Assembly (NCBI GenBank): GCA_035487295.1
Contig: DATHMH010000036.1
Location: forward strand, 62,001 to 126,000
DNA from: QIAW01 sp035487295
Lineage (GTDB): Bacteria; Acidobacteriota; Terriglobia; Terriglobales; Acidobacteriaceae
DNA: 64,000 bases
Direction: 5' to 3'
The translations under genes and the position numbers were made by a program. Positions 42,525-50,953 of the stretch are shown here, piece by piece (the stretch's first letter is position 1; the number at the start of each line of letters is the position of its first letter). The notes under the pieces are model-generated. The model was given only the letters and a program-made list of their open reading frames with translations. It did not search any database and was not told the origin of the DNA.

Positions 42525-42819
42525 TCGCTACGGCACACACCCCGTGCGAACTTCGGCCCAGGCACCGCTACCGCCACGCGTGGTAACGCAGTCCCAGCCT
42601 ATCCCCGCTCTCACGAAAGCTGGGGTTGCACAGAGATCTGCCATGGCCTCAGGTCCACAAGGTTCAGTGAGCGTACAATATCTCGAGAATTCACCAGTTC
42701 GTGTTCGCGGACCGGTGACCGGCTTGCAATACGAATTCTCAGCTACGCAACGTATCCAGCAAGTTGATGCTCTCGATGCGGCGCCGCTATTGCAAACGCG
42801 TTTCTTCCGTCGAGGTTAG
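42442..42819 (+). CDS. small MCCG protein of unknown function
   Basis: 125 aa from the ATG at 42442, behind AAGGAG, chosen over a start at 42397. It begins MCCGQKRAELRNN, goes through a Pro/Thr/Gln-rich, probably disordered middle, and ends in a compact module: SVSVQYLENSPVRVRGPVTG, then LQYEFSATQRIQQVDALDAA. The end module (VRGPVTG-x-Y-x-F) recalls small domains that occur in phage-like and structural proteins, but I cannot name a family. The gene overlaps the DUF1360 gene by 83 bp and probably belongs to the same operon. Confidence 0.6.
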   Translation: MCCGQKRAELRNNPTSTTTRENTQPAYSRYGTHPVRTSAQAPLPPRVVTQSQPIPALTKAGVAQRSAMASGPQGSVSVQYLENSPVRVRGPVTGLQYEFSATQRIQQVDALDAAPLLQTRFFRRG

Positions 42820-43214
42820 GGGGGATTCTCACACGGTTTGAAAATGGCCGCCAAACATGACTTTGCCAAGGAAAATCCAACAACGTTTTGGGCCAGGCAT
42901 GGAAACTCCTAGCCGACGTGCCGAGAGCTCGCCAGGAGTTTAAGATAGAATGAAGCATTGCCGTCAGCCGGCTTTCTGACGATTTCGACCTACTAATGAC
43001 GAGGAACTTCGGCGCTTCCATTCGGCGGAAAAGGCGGTCGCACCCATTTTCCAGTTTTAAGTGGAATGGCACTTTGCGCAGCGTATTTCTGGAAGTCCTC
43101 AATACACAGACTTATGGTTATCGATTGGCTAGTGACCCACCTTTGAAGATGTTCTATGATTCTGAACGCGACGGCATCCGGCGCGTGAACTAACTGTTAG
43201 GAGGGTGATAGCAG
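42820..43214. other. gap with no recognised gene
   Basis: 395 bp. No frame has a believable start and no repeat or hairpin stands out. The ribosome-binding site of the next gene (AGGAGG at 43198) closes the gap. Confidence 0.45.
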
Positions 43215-44654
43215 ATGAGTAGTCCTTCGCGCGCAGCAGGAGTTGCGCTGCTGGCTATTAGCGCACTCATTTTTACTGCCGCGGCCCATCCGCCGGCTGC
43301 GAAAGATGAAATAGCGGCTCGCAAGATGCTCTACCCTCAAAGAGAGTGGAGCGCGTGGGAGATGTACCCAGTTCGTACGGTTCAAGAGATCCGGCCTCTA
43401 CCGAAAGCGGTTGCTCTCGACCAGTTCGGTGGGCGCCGCGACCAAAACTATGCGGCTTCAGGGTTCTACTACGCGCGGAAAATCCAAGACCGTTGGTGGC
43501 TCATTGATCCAGACGGCCATCCTTTCCTGAATGCCGGAGTAGCCGCTGTTACGCCTGCTCACTCGCCCGCATCCTCCAAGGCATTTGCAAAAACTTTTAG
43601 AACGCCTGATGAGTGGATGAGGGAGACCCGCAAACTTCTACTTGTAAACGGCTTCAACGGTGCTGGAGCATGGTCCGACATGCGTCTGTTTCGTGCTTCG
43701 TCCGCGCGATCTGCTCAGTCACTGTCTTATGCCATTAACCTGGACGTCATGAGCGCCTACGGCGCCAAGCGCGGAGGAACGTACGACGTCCCCGGACACA
43801 AGGCTTACCCCGAAAACGTCATATTTGTATTCGATCCATCGTTTGAGGGCTTCGCCGATCAATACGTCGCCTCCCTCGCGAGCCCGTACCGCGACGACCA
43901 TAACCTCATAGGCTATTTCTCGGACAATGAGCTTCCATTTACACGTGACAACCTTGACGGCTACCTCCGTTTGCCGGCAAGCGACCCCGGCCATCAAGCT
44001 GCCGAGCGCTGGATGCAGGACCATCACGTTACCGATCCCACCGACGGCCTCCGTTCCGAATTCCTGGAGTTCGAGGCGGATCTTTATTTCCGCATCGTTT
44101 CCTCAGCGATCCGCAAGGCGGATCCCAATCATATGTATCTAGGCTCCCGGTTCCACGGCCAGGCCCTGCACGACCCCGAACTCTTCCGCGCAGCCGGCAA
44201 ATATGCTGGTGTGGTCTCGGTCAATGTTTACGGTATCTGGCAACTCGACTCCGAAACCACCGCGACATGGGAGCGCGAGTCCGGCAAGCCTTTTCTCGTG
44301 ACCGAGTTTTACGCCAAGGGTGAGGATTCCGGTATGCCGAATCACACCGGTGCAGGCTGGCTTGTTCATACCCAGAACGACCGCGGACTCTTTTACGAAA
44401 ATTTTGTCCTGGCTCTGCTCGCGTCCCGCGCTTGCGTCGGATGGCAGTGGTTCAAGTATCAGGACAACGATCCCGATGACCCTCATGCGGAGGCTTCTAA
44501 CCGGGACTCCAATAAGGGAATTGTCGACCGCTTCTACAAGCCGTATAAACCCCTTCTTGCCAGAATGCAAGAGCTGAACCGAAAGATGTATGGGATATCG
44601 GACGTAATCGATTCTGCCGACGTTCGTGCAATCACAAGAGATCGCCAGTACTAA
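43215..44654 (+). CDS. secreted glycoside hydrolase, beta-agarase-like (TIM barrel)
   Basis: 479 aa with AGGAGG 10 bp before the ATG and a signal peptide (GVALLAISALIFTAAAHPPA). The body reads as a GH-A clan TIM barrel: KIQDRWWLIDPDGHPFLNAG is the opening strand typical of agarase-like GH50/GH86-type enzymes, HNLIGYFSDNELPFTRDN holds the acid/base Asn-Glu pair (Glu at about 240), and KPFLVTEFYAKGEDSGMPNH holds the nucleophile Glu at about 363. The end CVGWQWFKYQDNDPDD is the usual last barrel strand. The exact family and substrate are unsure. It opens a stretch of polysaccharide-degrading genes. Confidence 0.78.
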   Translation: MSSPSRAAGVALLAISALIFTAAAHPPAAKDEIAARKMLYPQREWSAWEMYPVRTVQEIRPLPKAVALDQFGGRRDQNYAASGFYYARKIQDRWWLIDPDGHPFLNAGVAAVTPAHSPASSKAFAKTFRTPDEWMRETRKLLLVNGFNGAGAWSDMRLFRASSARSAQSLSYAINLDVMSAYGAKRGGTYDVPGHKAYPENVIFVFDPSFEGFADQYVASLASPYRDDHNLIGYFSDNELPFTRDNLDGYLRLPASDPGHQAAERWMQDHHVTDPTDGLRSEFLEFEADLYFRIVSSAIRKADPNHMYLGSRFHGQALHDPELFRAAGKYAGVVSVNVYGIWQLDSETTATWERESGKPFLVTEFYAKGEDSGMPNHTGAGWLVHTQNDRGLFYENFVLALLASRACVGWQWFKYQDNDPDDPHAEASNRDSNKGIVDRFYKPYKPLLARMQELNRKMYGISDVIDSADVRAITRDRQY

Positions 44655-44719
44655 AAAGGCTGGTCGCCTCCGCTGTCAATTTTGTCTTTACCTTGTAGCT
44701 TGCAATTTGTAGCTGTTCC

Positions 44720-47700
44720 TCAGACCTCCACAAGTTCTTCGCTTCTCTTAGCATTTTTCGAGGAGAACGAAGTCATCAAGGTTTTGAGGATCACGTATAA
44801 CACCGGGATAAAGAGCAGGTTGAGGATGGTGGAGAATAACATGCCTCCGACAATCGCGGTCCCCACCGAGTGCCGTCCGAGCCTTCCGGCTCCGCTTGCG
44901 AAATAAAGCGGCAAAACGCCGAGGATAAATGCAAATGACGTCATCAGGATGGGGCGCAGGCGCAACTCAGCGGCTTCTATCGCGGCGTTGGTGATAGAAC
45001 GGCCCTGCTCGATCAGTTGTTCAGCAAATTCGACGATCAGAATCGAGTTCTTCGCCGAAAGCCCGATCAGCATGACCAATCCTATCTGCACGTAGACATC
45101 ATCCACCAGGCCGCGCGCAGAGATGAACAGCAACGCCCCGAGCACGGCGGTTGGAACCGCCAGCAGGATGATAAACGGCAGCGCGAAGCTCTCGTATTGC
45201 GCGGAAAGAGTCAGATAAACCACCAGGATGCCAAGGGCAAAGATGATGATCGCCTTGCCACCGGCTTCCACCTCCTCCAGAGCCAGACCCGTCCATTGGA
45301 AAGACATCCCTTGCAGCATGTTCTGCTTTGCCAGGTCCTCCATCGCCTTTAGTCCCTGGTTGGAGCTGTATCCCGGCGCGGCGGCGCCATCGATTTCAGC
45401 AGAGCGGAACAGGTTGTAATGGTTGATGACCTGCGGCCCTGAGGTCTCTTTCAGCGAGACGATGTTTCCCAGCGGAACCAGGCCGCTGGTATCGGAGCGC
45501 ACATAGTATTCCCGCAGGTCGCGCGCGCTCATGCGGAATGGCTGATCGGCCTGCACGTAAACACGGTAAGAACGATTATTAAAGTCGAAGTCGTTCACAT
45601 ATTCCGAGCCCATGTAGACACCCAGTGCCTGGGTAACCTGGCTGATGGGGACGCCAATGGCCTTGGCTTTTTCGCGATCGATCTGCACCAGTTGCTGCGG
45701 ATCGTTCGCCGTGAAACTGGTGAACAATCCAGTCAGATCCTGCCGCTGGCGGCTGCCCGCAACCATCTTGTGCGCGACGGTGTCGATGTCTTGCAGGGTG
45801 TTGCGGCCCAAATCCTGGAGTTCAAACTGGAATCCGCCAAAGCTTCCGATGCCGTTGATGGCGGGTGGTTCGAACGGCACCACGATCGCTCCTGGCACCC
45901 CGAACAATTTGGGACGGACCCGGGCCACAATGTCACTCACGGCGTGCCCTTTGCCCTTCCGGTCGTCAATTGGCTTCAAAGGAGCGAAAATCAACCCGTA
46001 GTTTGAAGAGCTGCCGCCCGACAATGAAAAGCCGGGGACCGCAAAGGTGCCGAAAATGTCCGGATCGGCCCGCAAGATCTGCTCCGCCTGCTTGGCGATG
46101 TCAGTCGTGTAGGCGAGCGAGGCGCCCTGAGGCGTTTGCACCACGACGATAAAGTAGTTCTGGTCCTCCTGGGGTACAAAGCCGGTGGGAACATGTATGT
46201 ACATAAAACCAGTGGCAAGCAGGCCGACGAGGAACAATATGATCATGGCGTAGCGGTAGTTGAGGACCCATCCAATCACTTTTCCGTACGCCGTACCCAG
46301 GCCATGGATCGCACCGTCTACGCTGTGGGCAAATTTCCTGTAAGCGCGCGATAGCCAGCCGATGCCGGTCCAGTCGAGGACTGAATATTTGTGTTCTTCG
46401 TTGCGCAACAGAATCGCCGCGAGCGCCGGCGAAAGAGTAAGCGCGTTGAAAAGGGAAATCGCAATAGAAAATGCAATGGTCAGCGAGAATTGCCGGTAGA
46501 GAATTCCAGTCGTGCCCGGGAAGAACGAAACCGGCACGAATACCGAAATGAGCACCAGCGACGTTGCCACCACCGCGCTCGACACCTCCGCCATGGCGAC
46601 AGAAGTCGCGCGGCGCGGATCAGTTCCATCGATATTGATATGGCGCTGCGCGTTTTCGATAACTACGATGGCGTCATCGACTACAAGTCCTGTCGCCAAA
46701 GTAATTCCGAAAAGCGTGAGCGAATTGATGGAGAAGTTGAAGAGCTTGATGAAAGCAAAAGTGCCAATCAGCGATACGGGAATGGTGACCGCCGGAATAA
46801 TCGTGGCGCGCCAGTCCAGCAGAAACAAAAAGATCACAATGATGACGATGAGAATGGCTTCTTCGAGCGTCGTTACCACTTCTCGTACCGAGTCGCCGAC
46901 AACAGTCGTCGTATCGAAGGCGATCACATACTTGATTCCCGGCGGGAATGACTTGGAGAGTTCTTCGAGTGCGGCCTTGGCGGCCTTATCCACCTGCAGG
47001 GCATTGGCATTCGAGAGCTGCTGCACGCCAACGCCAATCGCCTCGTGTCCGCTGTATAAAAGGTTCGTGTCGTAACTTTCCGCGCCGATCTCGGCGCGCC
47101 CAACATCCTTAAGCTGCACAATCCCGTTGCTGGTGTTCTTGAGGATGATGTTCTCGAACTCCTTGGGATCTGATAGCCGTCCCACCACGCGTAGAGTCAC
47201 CTGGAAAGTCTGCTTTTGATCTGCCGGGGGACGTCCTAACTGGCCAGCCGGGATTTCGACGTTCTGTTCCTGCAGCGCCGAAACTACATCGGCCGCCGTC
47301 AAGTCGCGGGCAGCCAGCTTCGTAGGATCGAGCCAGATGCGCATGGCGTACTTACGCTCGCCAAAGATCAGCACATCACCCACGCCAGGGATGCGCTTCA
47401 ATGCGTCCTTGACGTAGACATCTATGTAATTCGAGATGTACTGATTCGAAAGACTGTTGTCGGGCGAGTAAAATCCCGCGGCAAACACAAAGTTAGGATT
47501 TGCCTTCGTGATGGTTATGCCCGTGTTCTTGATTTCCTGCGGGAGCCGGCCCTGGGCAGTCGCCACACGGTTTTGCACGTCAACCGCCGCGATGTTGAGG
47601 TCATAGCCGGTGCGAAAGGTTACGTTGATGCTGCTGGTGCCGTCATTCGAACTGGTCGAGGTGATGTAGTGCATGCCCTCGACTCCATTGATCTGTTGCT

Positions 47701-47896
47701 CCAGCGGAGTCGTAACCGCCGATTCCACCACCTGCGCATTCGCGCCAACGTAGTTGCTGCTCACAGTAACCTGCGGCGGCGCCAGGTCGGGATACAGCGA
47801 GATGGGCAGGCTGGGAATGCACACCGCGCCCGCAAGTATGATCAGCAGCGCGCATACTGTCGCAAAAATAGGACGCTTAATAAAAAAGTCAACCAA
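44720..47896 (-). CDS. RND efflux permease (HAE1, AcrB-like), second pump
   Basis: 1058 aa. It begins VDFFIKRPIFATVCALLIIL, and GLVVDDAIVVIENAQRHINI is TM4 with the Asp-Asp relay. HVPTGFVPQEDQNYFIVVVQ opens the second half, and IGLSAKNSILIVEFAEQLIE holds the TM10 Lys. It is a close structural match to the HAE1 drug pumps and clearly distinct from the one at 21518. The adaptor gene lies 63 bp upstream on the same strand. There is no outer-membrane channel gene in this operon, so it probably shares a TolC-type channel encoded elsewhere. An operator-like palindrome stands before the adaptor gene. Confidence 0.93.
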   Translation of the reverse strand: MVDFFIKRPIFATVCALLIILAGAVCIPSLPISLYPDLAPPQVTVSSNYVGANAQVVESAVTTPLEQQINGVEGMHYITSTSSNDGTSSINVTFRTGYDLNIAAVDVQNRVATAQGRLPQEIKNTGITITKANPNFVFAAGFYSPDNSLSNQYISNYIDVYVKDALKRIPGVGDVLIFGERKYAMRIWLDPTKLAARDLTAADVVSALQEQNVEIPAGQLGRPPADQKQTFQVTLRVVGRLSDPKEFENIILKNTSNGIVQLKDVGRAEIGAESYDTNLLYSGHEAIGVGVQQLSNANALQVDKAAKAALEELSKSFPPGIKYVIAFDTTTVVGDSVREVVTTLEEAILIVIIVIFLFLLDWRATIIPAVTIPVSLIGTFAFIKLFNFSINSLTLFGITLATGLVVDDAIVVIENAQRHINIDGTDPRRATSVAMAEVSSAVVATSLVLISVFVPVSFFPGTTGILYRQFSLTIAFSIAISLFNALTLSPALAAILLRNEEHKYSVLDWTGIGWLSRAYRKFAHSVDGAIHGLGTAYGKVIGWVLNYRYAMIILFLVGLLATGFMYIHVPTGFVPQEDQNYFIVVVQTPQGASLAYTTDIAKQAEQILRADPDIFGTFAVPGFSLSGGSSSNYGLIFAPLKPIDDRKGKGHAVSDIVARVRPKLFGVPGAIVVPFEPPAINGIGSFGGFQFELQDLGRNTLQDIDTVAHKMVAGSRQRQDLTGLFTSFTANDPQQLVQIDREKAKAIGVPISQVTQALGVYMGSEYVNDFDFNNRSYRVYVQADQPFRMSARDLREYYVRSDTSGLVPLGNIVSLKETSGPQVINHYNLFRSAEIDGAAAPGYSSNQGLKAMEDLAKQNMLQGMSFQWTGLALEEVEAGGKAIIIFALGILVVYLTLSAQYESFALPFIILLAVPTAVLGALLFISARGLVDDVYVQIGLVMLIGLSAKNSILIVEFAEQLIEQGRSITNAAIEAAELRLRPILMTSFAFILGVLPLYFASGAGRLGRHSVGTAIVGGMLFSTILNLLFIPVLYVILKTLMTSFSSKNAKRSEELVEV

Positions 47897-47959
47897 ACCT
47901 ATACCCCTTTCTAGTTCTGAGCAACTCCTGGGTAGAAGTGCACTCTGGGCCGAATCGGT

Positions 47960-49054
47960 TTAACTGGTCGGCTGGACTGGTGTCCCGTCGATGAGGAACT
48001 GGATGCCGGAGACGATCACTTTGTCCCCTGGCTGCAGGCCCCCGGTCACTGCGTAGTCGTTCCCAACCGTGTCGCCCAGCGTGACAGCGCGCTGTTTGGC
48101 GACTGTGCCTTTATCTGTCGCGGTCGCCACATAAACAAATGATTGCCCCCCGATGCGCGTGACCGCTAACACGGGTACGGTAGGGGTGGGAGATGTGCTC
48201 CAAACAACCCGAGCCTTCACCAGTTGGGCGTTGCGGAACTTGTCGAGCGAAGTATGAACGGGCGCTTTCACCAATATGCCTTGAATCGCGTTATCCACTT
48301 GTTGTGAGATGAAATTGATCTTCGTGCTCTCGAGTAATTCCCCGCTGCTGGTCACAATCTGCACGGGAAGATCCATGCGTATGTCAGCTGCCCGCTCCGT
48401 GGGAATGTAGATATACGCTTCGAGTTCCGCGTTTTCATCGACTGTCGTCAACAGCGTTTGCGGTGAGACGTAGTCGCCGATATGTACCGGAATGTCACCG
48501 ACGATTCCGGAGAACGGGGCGGTCAGATTGTAATAAGCCAACTGGCGCTGCTGCGTAACACGCGCCGCGGTGGAAGCTTCCCAATCGGCCTTGGAATTTT
48601 CGTAGTACTGCTCGGCAAGTTCGTAGTCCCGTTTGCTGGCCACGCCCCCCTCGTACAGCAGTCGCTGCCGCTCCACTTCACGCTGGTTGTAATCCAGCGT
48701 CGCTTTCTTTTGCGCTTCGGTGCTGCGTTGCTGGTCGACGGTCGCCTGCTGCTTGAGAGGATCGATGGTCATCAAAACCTGCCCGACGTGCACGTGGTCG
48801 CCGGACTTCACCAGGATCCGGGTCAGCGAACCATCGACCTGCGGCTGAATGCTGGCCGAACGGCGCGATTTTACCGTTGCCACGTATTCATCCACTCGCG
48901 GCACAGGCGTCAGATTCACAGTCTCTGTCTTCACCTGGAGCGGTTGCGGAGCGGGCGCTTTCGCTTCTGTGCTGGTGCACCCAGAATTTGTGAGCATAAT
49001 AGCGCCTAACAGCGCAGGAAATACGATGACGGCAAATCTTCTCACTTTAACCAT
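47960..49054 (-). CDS. RND efflux periplasmic adaptor lipoprotein, second pump
   Basis: 364 aa from the ATG at 49054 (GTGAGG upstream; a GTG at 49069 is possible). A lipoprotein signal ends LTNSGC (Cys at about 26). The MFP order is intact: VATVKSRRSASIQPQVDGSL (first half), VKSGDHVHVGQVLMTIDPLK (lipoyl), a short coiled coil (EAQKKATLDYNQREVERQRL), YYNLTAPFSGIVGDIPVHIG (second lipoyl half), and a membrane-proximal tail ending KVIVSGIQFLIDGTPVQPT. It feeds the permease gene 63 bp downstream. The likely operator at 49115-49130 lies 61 bp before the start. Confidence 0.92.
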   Translation of the reverse strand: MVKVRRFAVIVFPALLGAIMLTNSGCTSTEAKAPAPQPLQVKTETVNLTPVPRVDEYVATVKSRRSASIQPQVDGSLTRILVKSGDHVHVGQVLMTIDPLKQQATVDQQRSTEAQKKATLDYNQREVERQRLLYEGGVASKRDYELAEQYYENSKADWEASTAARVTQQRQLAYYNLTAPFSGIVGDIPVHIGDYVSPQTLLTTVDENAELEAYIYIPTERAADIRMDLPVQIVTSSGELLESTKINFISQQVDNAIQGILVKAPVHTSLDKFRNAQLVKARVVWSTSPTPTVPVLAVTRIGGQSFVYVATATDKGTVAKQRAVTLGDTVGNDYAVTGGLQPGDKVIVSGIQFLIDGTPVQPTS

Positions 49055-49114
49055 TCTCTGAAACCTCACTGTTGCAGTAAAAGATGCTTCCGGCGTACCG
49101 CGCGATTCAATATG

Positions 49115-49130
49115 TATACCGGCAGGTATA
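49115..49130. promoter_or_regulatory. TetR-like operator palindrome TATACC-N4-GGTATA
   Basis: A 6-bp perfect inverted repeat with a 4-bp spacer, within TATGTATACCGGCAGGTATA, lies just upstream of the adaptor gene. It resembles operators of efflux-pump repressors. No regulator gene lies nearby in the window. Confidence 0.5.
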
Positions 49131-49133
49131 AAA

Positions 49134-49325
49134 CTATGGTCCGCCTTCTGGGCAGTGCAGTAACTCTAATTCAGCGCGCCCAGGGCAGGCTGCTTTGTAA
49201 GCCAAGCAGTGGCGGCCGACCACATTCCATAAGCATGTAATCACATCGAATTTGCAGCCTGTTTCCGGAATTTCAGAAGCACGGCAGGGCCAATACTCCA
49301 CAGCTTCATGACACTGGTTGCTCAT
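49134..49325 (-). CDS. small Cys-rich ORF, hypothetical
   Basis: 63 aa with seven Cys spaced 7-11 apart (C5, C14, C24, C31, C40, C47, C58), read from an ATG with GGAGAAAG about 11 bases upstream. Codon use is natural and the frame carries several Trp, Tyr and Glu codons, but no known metal motif is formed. It ends four bases before the operator palindrome and points at the RND operon. It could be a chance frame in the leader, a real metal-binding small protein, or a fragment. Confidence 0.3.
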   Translation of the reverse strand: MSNQCHEAVEYWPCRASEIPETGCKFDVITCLWNVVGRHCLAYKAACPGRAELELLHCPEGGP

Positions 49326-49382
49326 CTGTGCACTTTGTCTTTCTCCGCGGTCTCACATGATCCTGGGGTGTTGCACTTGACG

Positions 49383-50690
49383 TCACTTCAAAAGCGCCTC
49401 AGGACGCTTTGCCCCGACCTCGTAGACCACCTTTGGCGACATCTGATTGCGGATCATAGGCCGGCCGGTCATCTTTACGAAGAAGTAGTAAATGCCGGGG
49501 AGGAGATCCAACTTGCCAAGTTCGAAGCGGCGTGACCCGGCTTTTAGATCGGCCAGCGGCATCAGATTCTCTCCATTCTTGGAGATAAAGACGGTATAGT
49601 GATCGACCGTTTTTTCGCTTCCATCCGGTGAGGAAAATTCCGGCGAGAGGATGAGCGCGGTCCCGCTTACGTATGCGTTGATGGTGGCGCAGTTGTCGAT
49701 GCCAGTCTCCAACTCGGTACCCTCTTCGTAATCGTTCCATGTCGCAATCTGAATTCCTTGCGGTTGATTGCCATGGTCGTACCACTCATTGGTGCGCGAA
49801 ATCGAAGTCAACCATGTCAAGCCACAATGCTGTGGGATCATCCGCCCCTTGCCCCAGGATGCAAGTGAATCGTCGAAGCCTTTCCAGGCCGACCCAAGAG
49901 CAAACGCACTGCTGTGCCGCCGGGCTGCGCCATAGAATTTATCCTCGTACGTGGCACCATAGGGATCATCGCGATCGGTCGAACCAATCCAGGCGAAGGC
50001 GCCATCGGCGGCTGGCTTATCGAAGCCGCTGGGATTGCGGAAGATGAATTGTGGATTACCTGGAGCCTGTGATTTGGCGCGTTTCCAGTCCAATCCAGGA
50101 ATTTCGCTATCAAAGAAGAGCACAACCGGACGCCCATCTATTCGCCAGTAATTCGGCATGGAGAAATAGTGTTCGGCCGCGTACGCCAAGTCAGAACTTA
50201 GTTTTCCCGTGGGATCGTGGGCATCTTGCAGAGCGCGCTTGTTTTCCATGAGTGCAAACACAAACCCGGCATGCTGTTGAACTTCGGCAGCAACGATCTG
50301 GGTAGTGCGAAAATTCCAATCTGTGGAATTCCATTCCGTTACGATAATGCCGTCAAACCCCCGGCTAATCATGTCTTCGACCTGCCGGTGAATGATCTTC
50401 GGGTCATGCTCCGACATTCCGATACCCACATGACGGTCTGAACCCCACCATGGCTGGTAGTGCGCTAACAAGCGCCCGCCAAACGTGGGATTGAGCAAAC
50501 TGCGCAGTGGCACTTTGCTGATGTTTCCGGGTGCGAGATTGCCGTTCTTGAAGCCTGGCATTGTGTTGGGAGCACTGGTGTTGTTTACGCTTTCTGCAGC
50601 CAACGTTGTGCTAGGAGTAATTACCGTCTGTGCAGAGTTCTCACGCGCCATTGCGAGGAGGATCAGACTTATTAGAGCCAAATATTTCAT
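49383..50690 (-). CDS. secreted GH71/GH99-like glycoside hydrolase
   Basis: 435 aa with a signal peptide (YLALISLILLAMARENSAQT). The motif LLAHYQPWWGSDRHVGIGMS opens the barrel, DGIIVTEWNSTDWNFRTTQI and FVFALMENKRALQDAHDPTG follow. RPVVLFFDSEIPGLDWKRAK and the closing IQIATWNDYEEGTELETGID are typical of the GH71/GH99-like fold, where the last motif lines the active site. These enzymes act on alpha-glucans or mannans; the substrate here is unknown. The C-terminal 85 residues form a beta sandwich. It is close to the GH31 gene upstream, and the two may be co-regulated. Confidence 0.78.
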   Translation of the reverse strand: MKYLALISLILLAMARENSAQTVITPSTTLAAESVNNTSAPNTMPGFKNGNLAPGNISKVPLRSLLNPTFGGRLLAHYQPWWGSDRHVGIGMSEHDPKIIHRQVEDMISRGFDGIIVTEWNSTDWNFRTTQIVAAEVQQHAGFVFALMENKRALQDAHDPTGKLSSDLAYAAEHYFSMPNYWRIDGRPVVLFFDSEIPGLDWKRAKSQAPGNPQFIFRNPSGFDKPAADGAFAWIGSTDRDDPYGATYEDKFYGAARRHSSAFALGSAWKGFDDSLASWGKGRMIPQHCGLTWLTSISRTNEWYDHGNQPQGIQIATWNDYEEGTELETGIDNCATINAYVSGTALILSPEFSSPDGSEKTVDHYTVFISKNGENLMPLADLKAGSRRFELGKLDLLPGIYYFFVKMTGRPMIRNQMSPKVVYEVGAKRPEALLK

Positions 50691-50953
50691 ATTTCAGATT
50701 CGTTGGAATCGGGCATAGCATCGATGGTAACCATTAATCGCTTTGATGCCTGGAGATCGAGAAGGTGCGGGAACGAGTAAACGATTTGAGAACTTGCGCT
50801 TTCTGTTCCGAGCCGACAAACCTGGAACTCTTTGAATATATGGTAGTTAACATCGTGGCACTGCGCTCATGCCGAATTGGTGCAGATTGAGTTTTGGTAA
50901 TGACAACCAGCTTGGACCCTGACCTTTAGCGATCTGGTCCGGTGATCTCCGAT

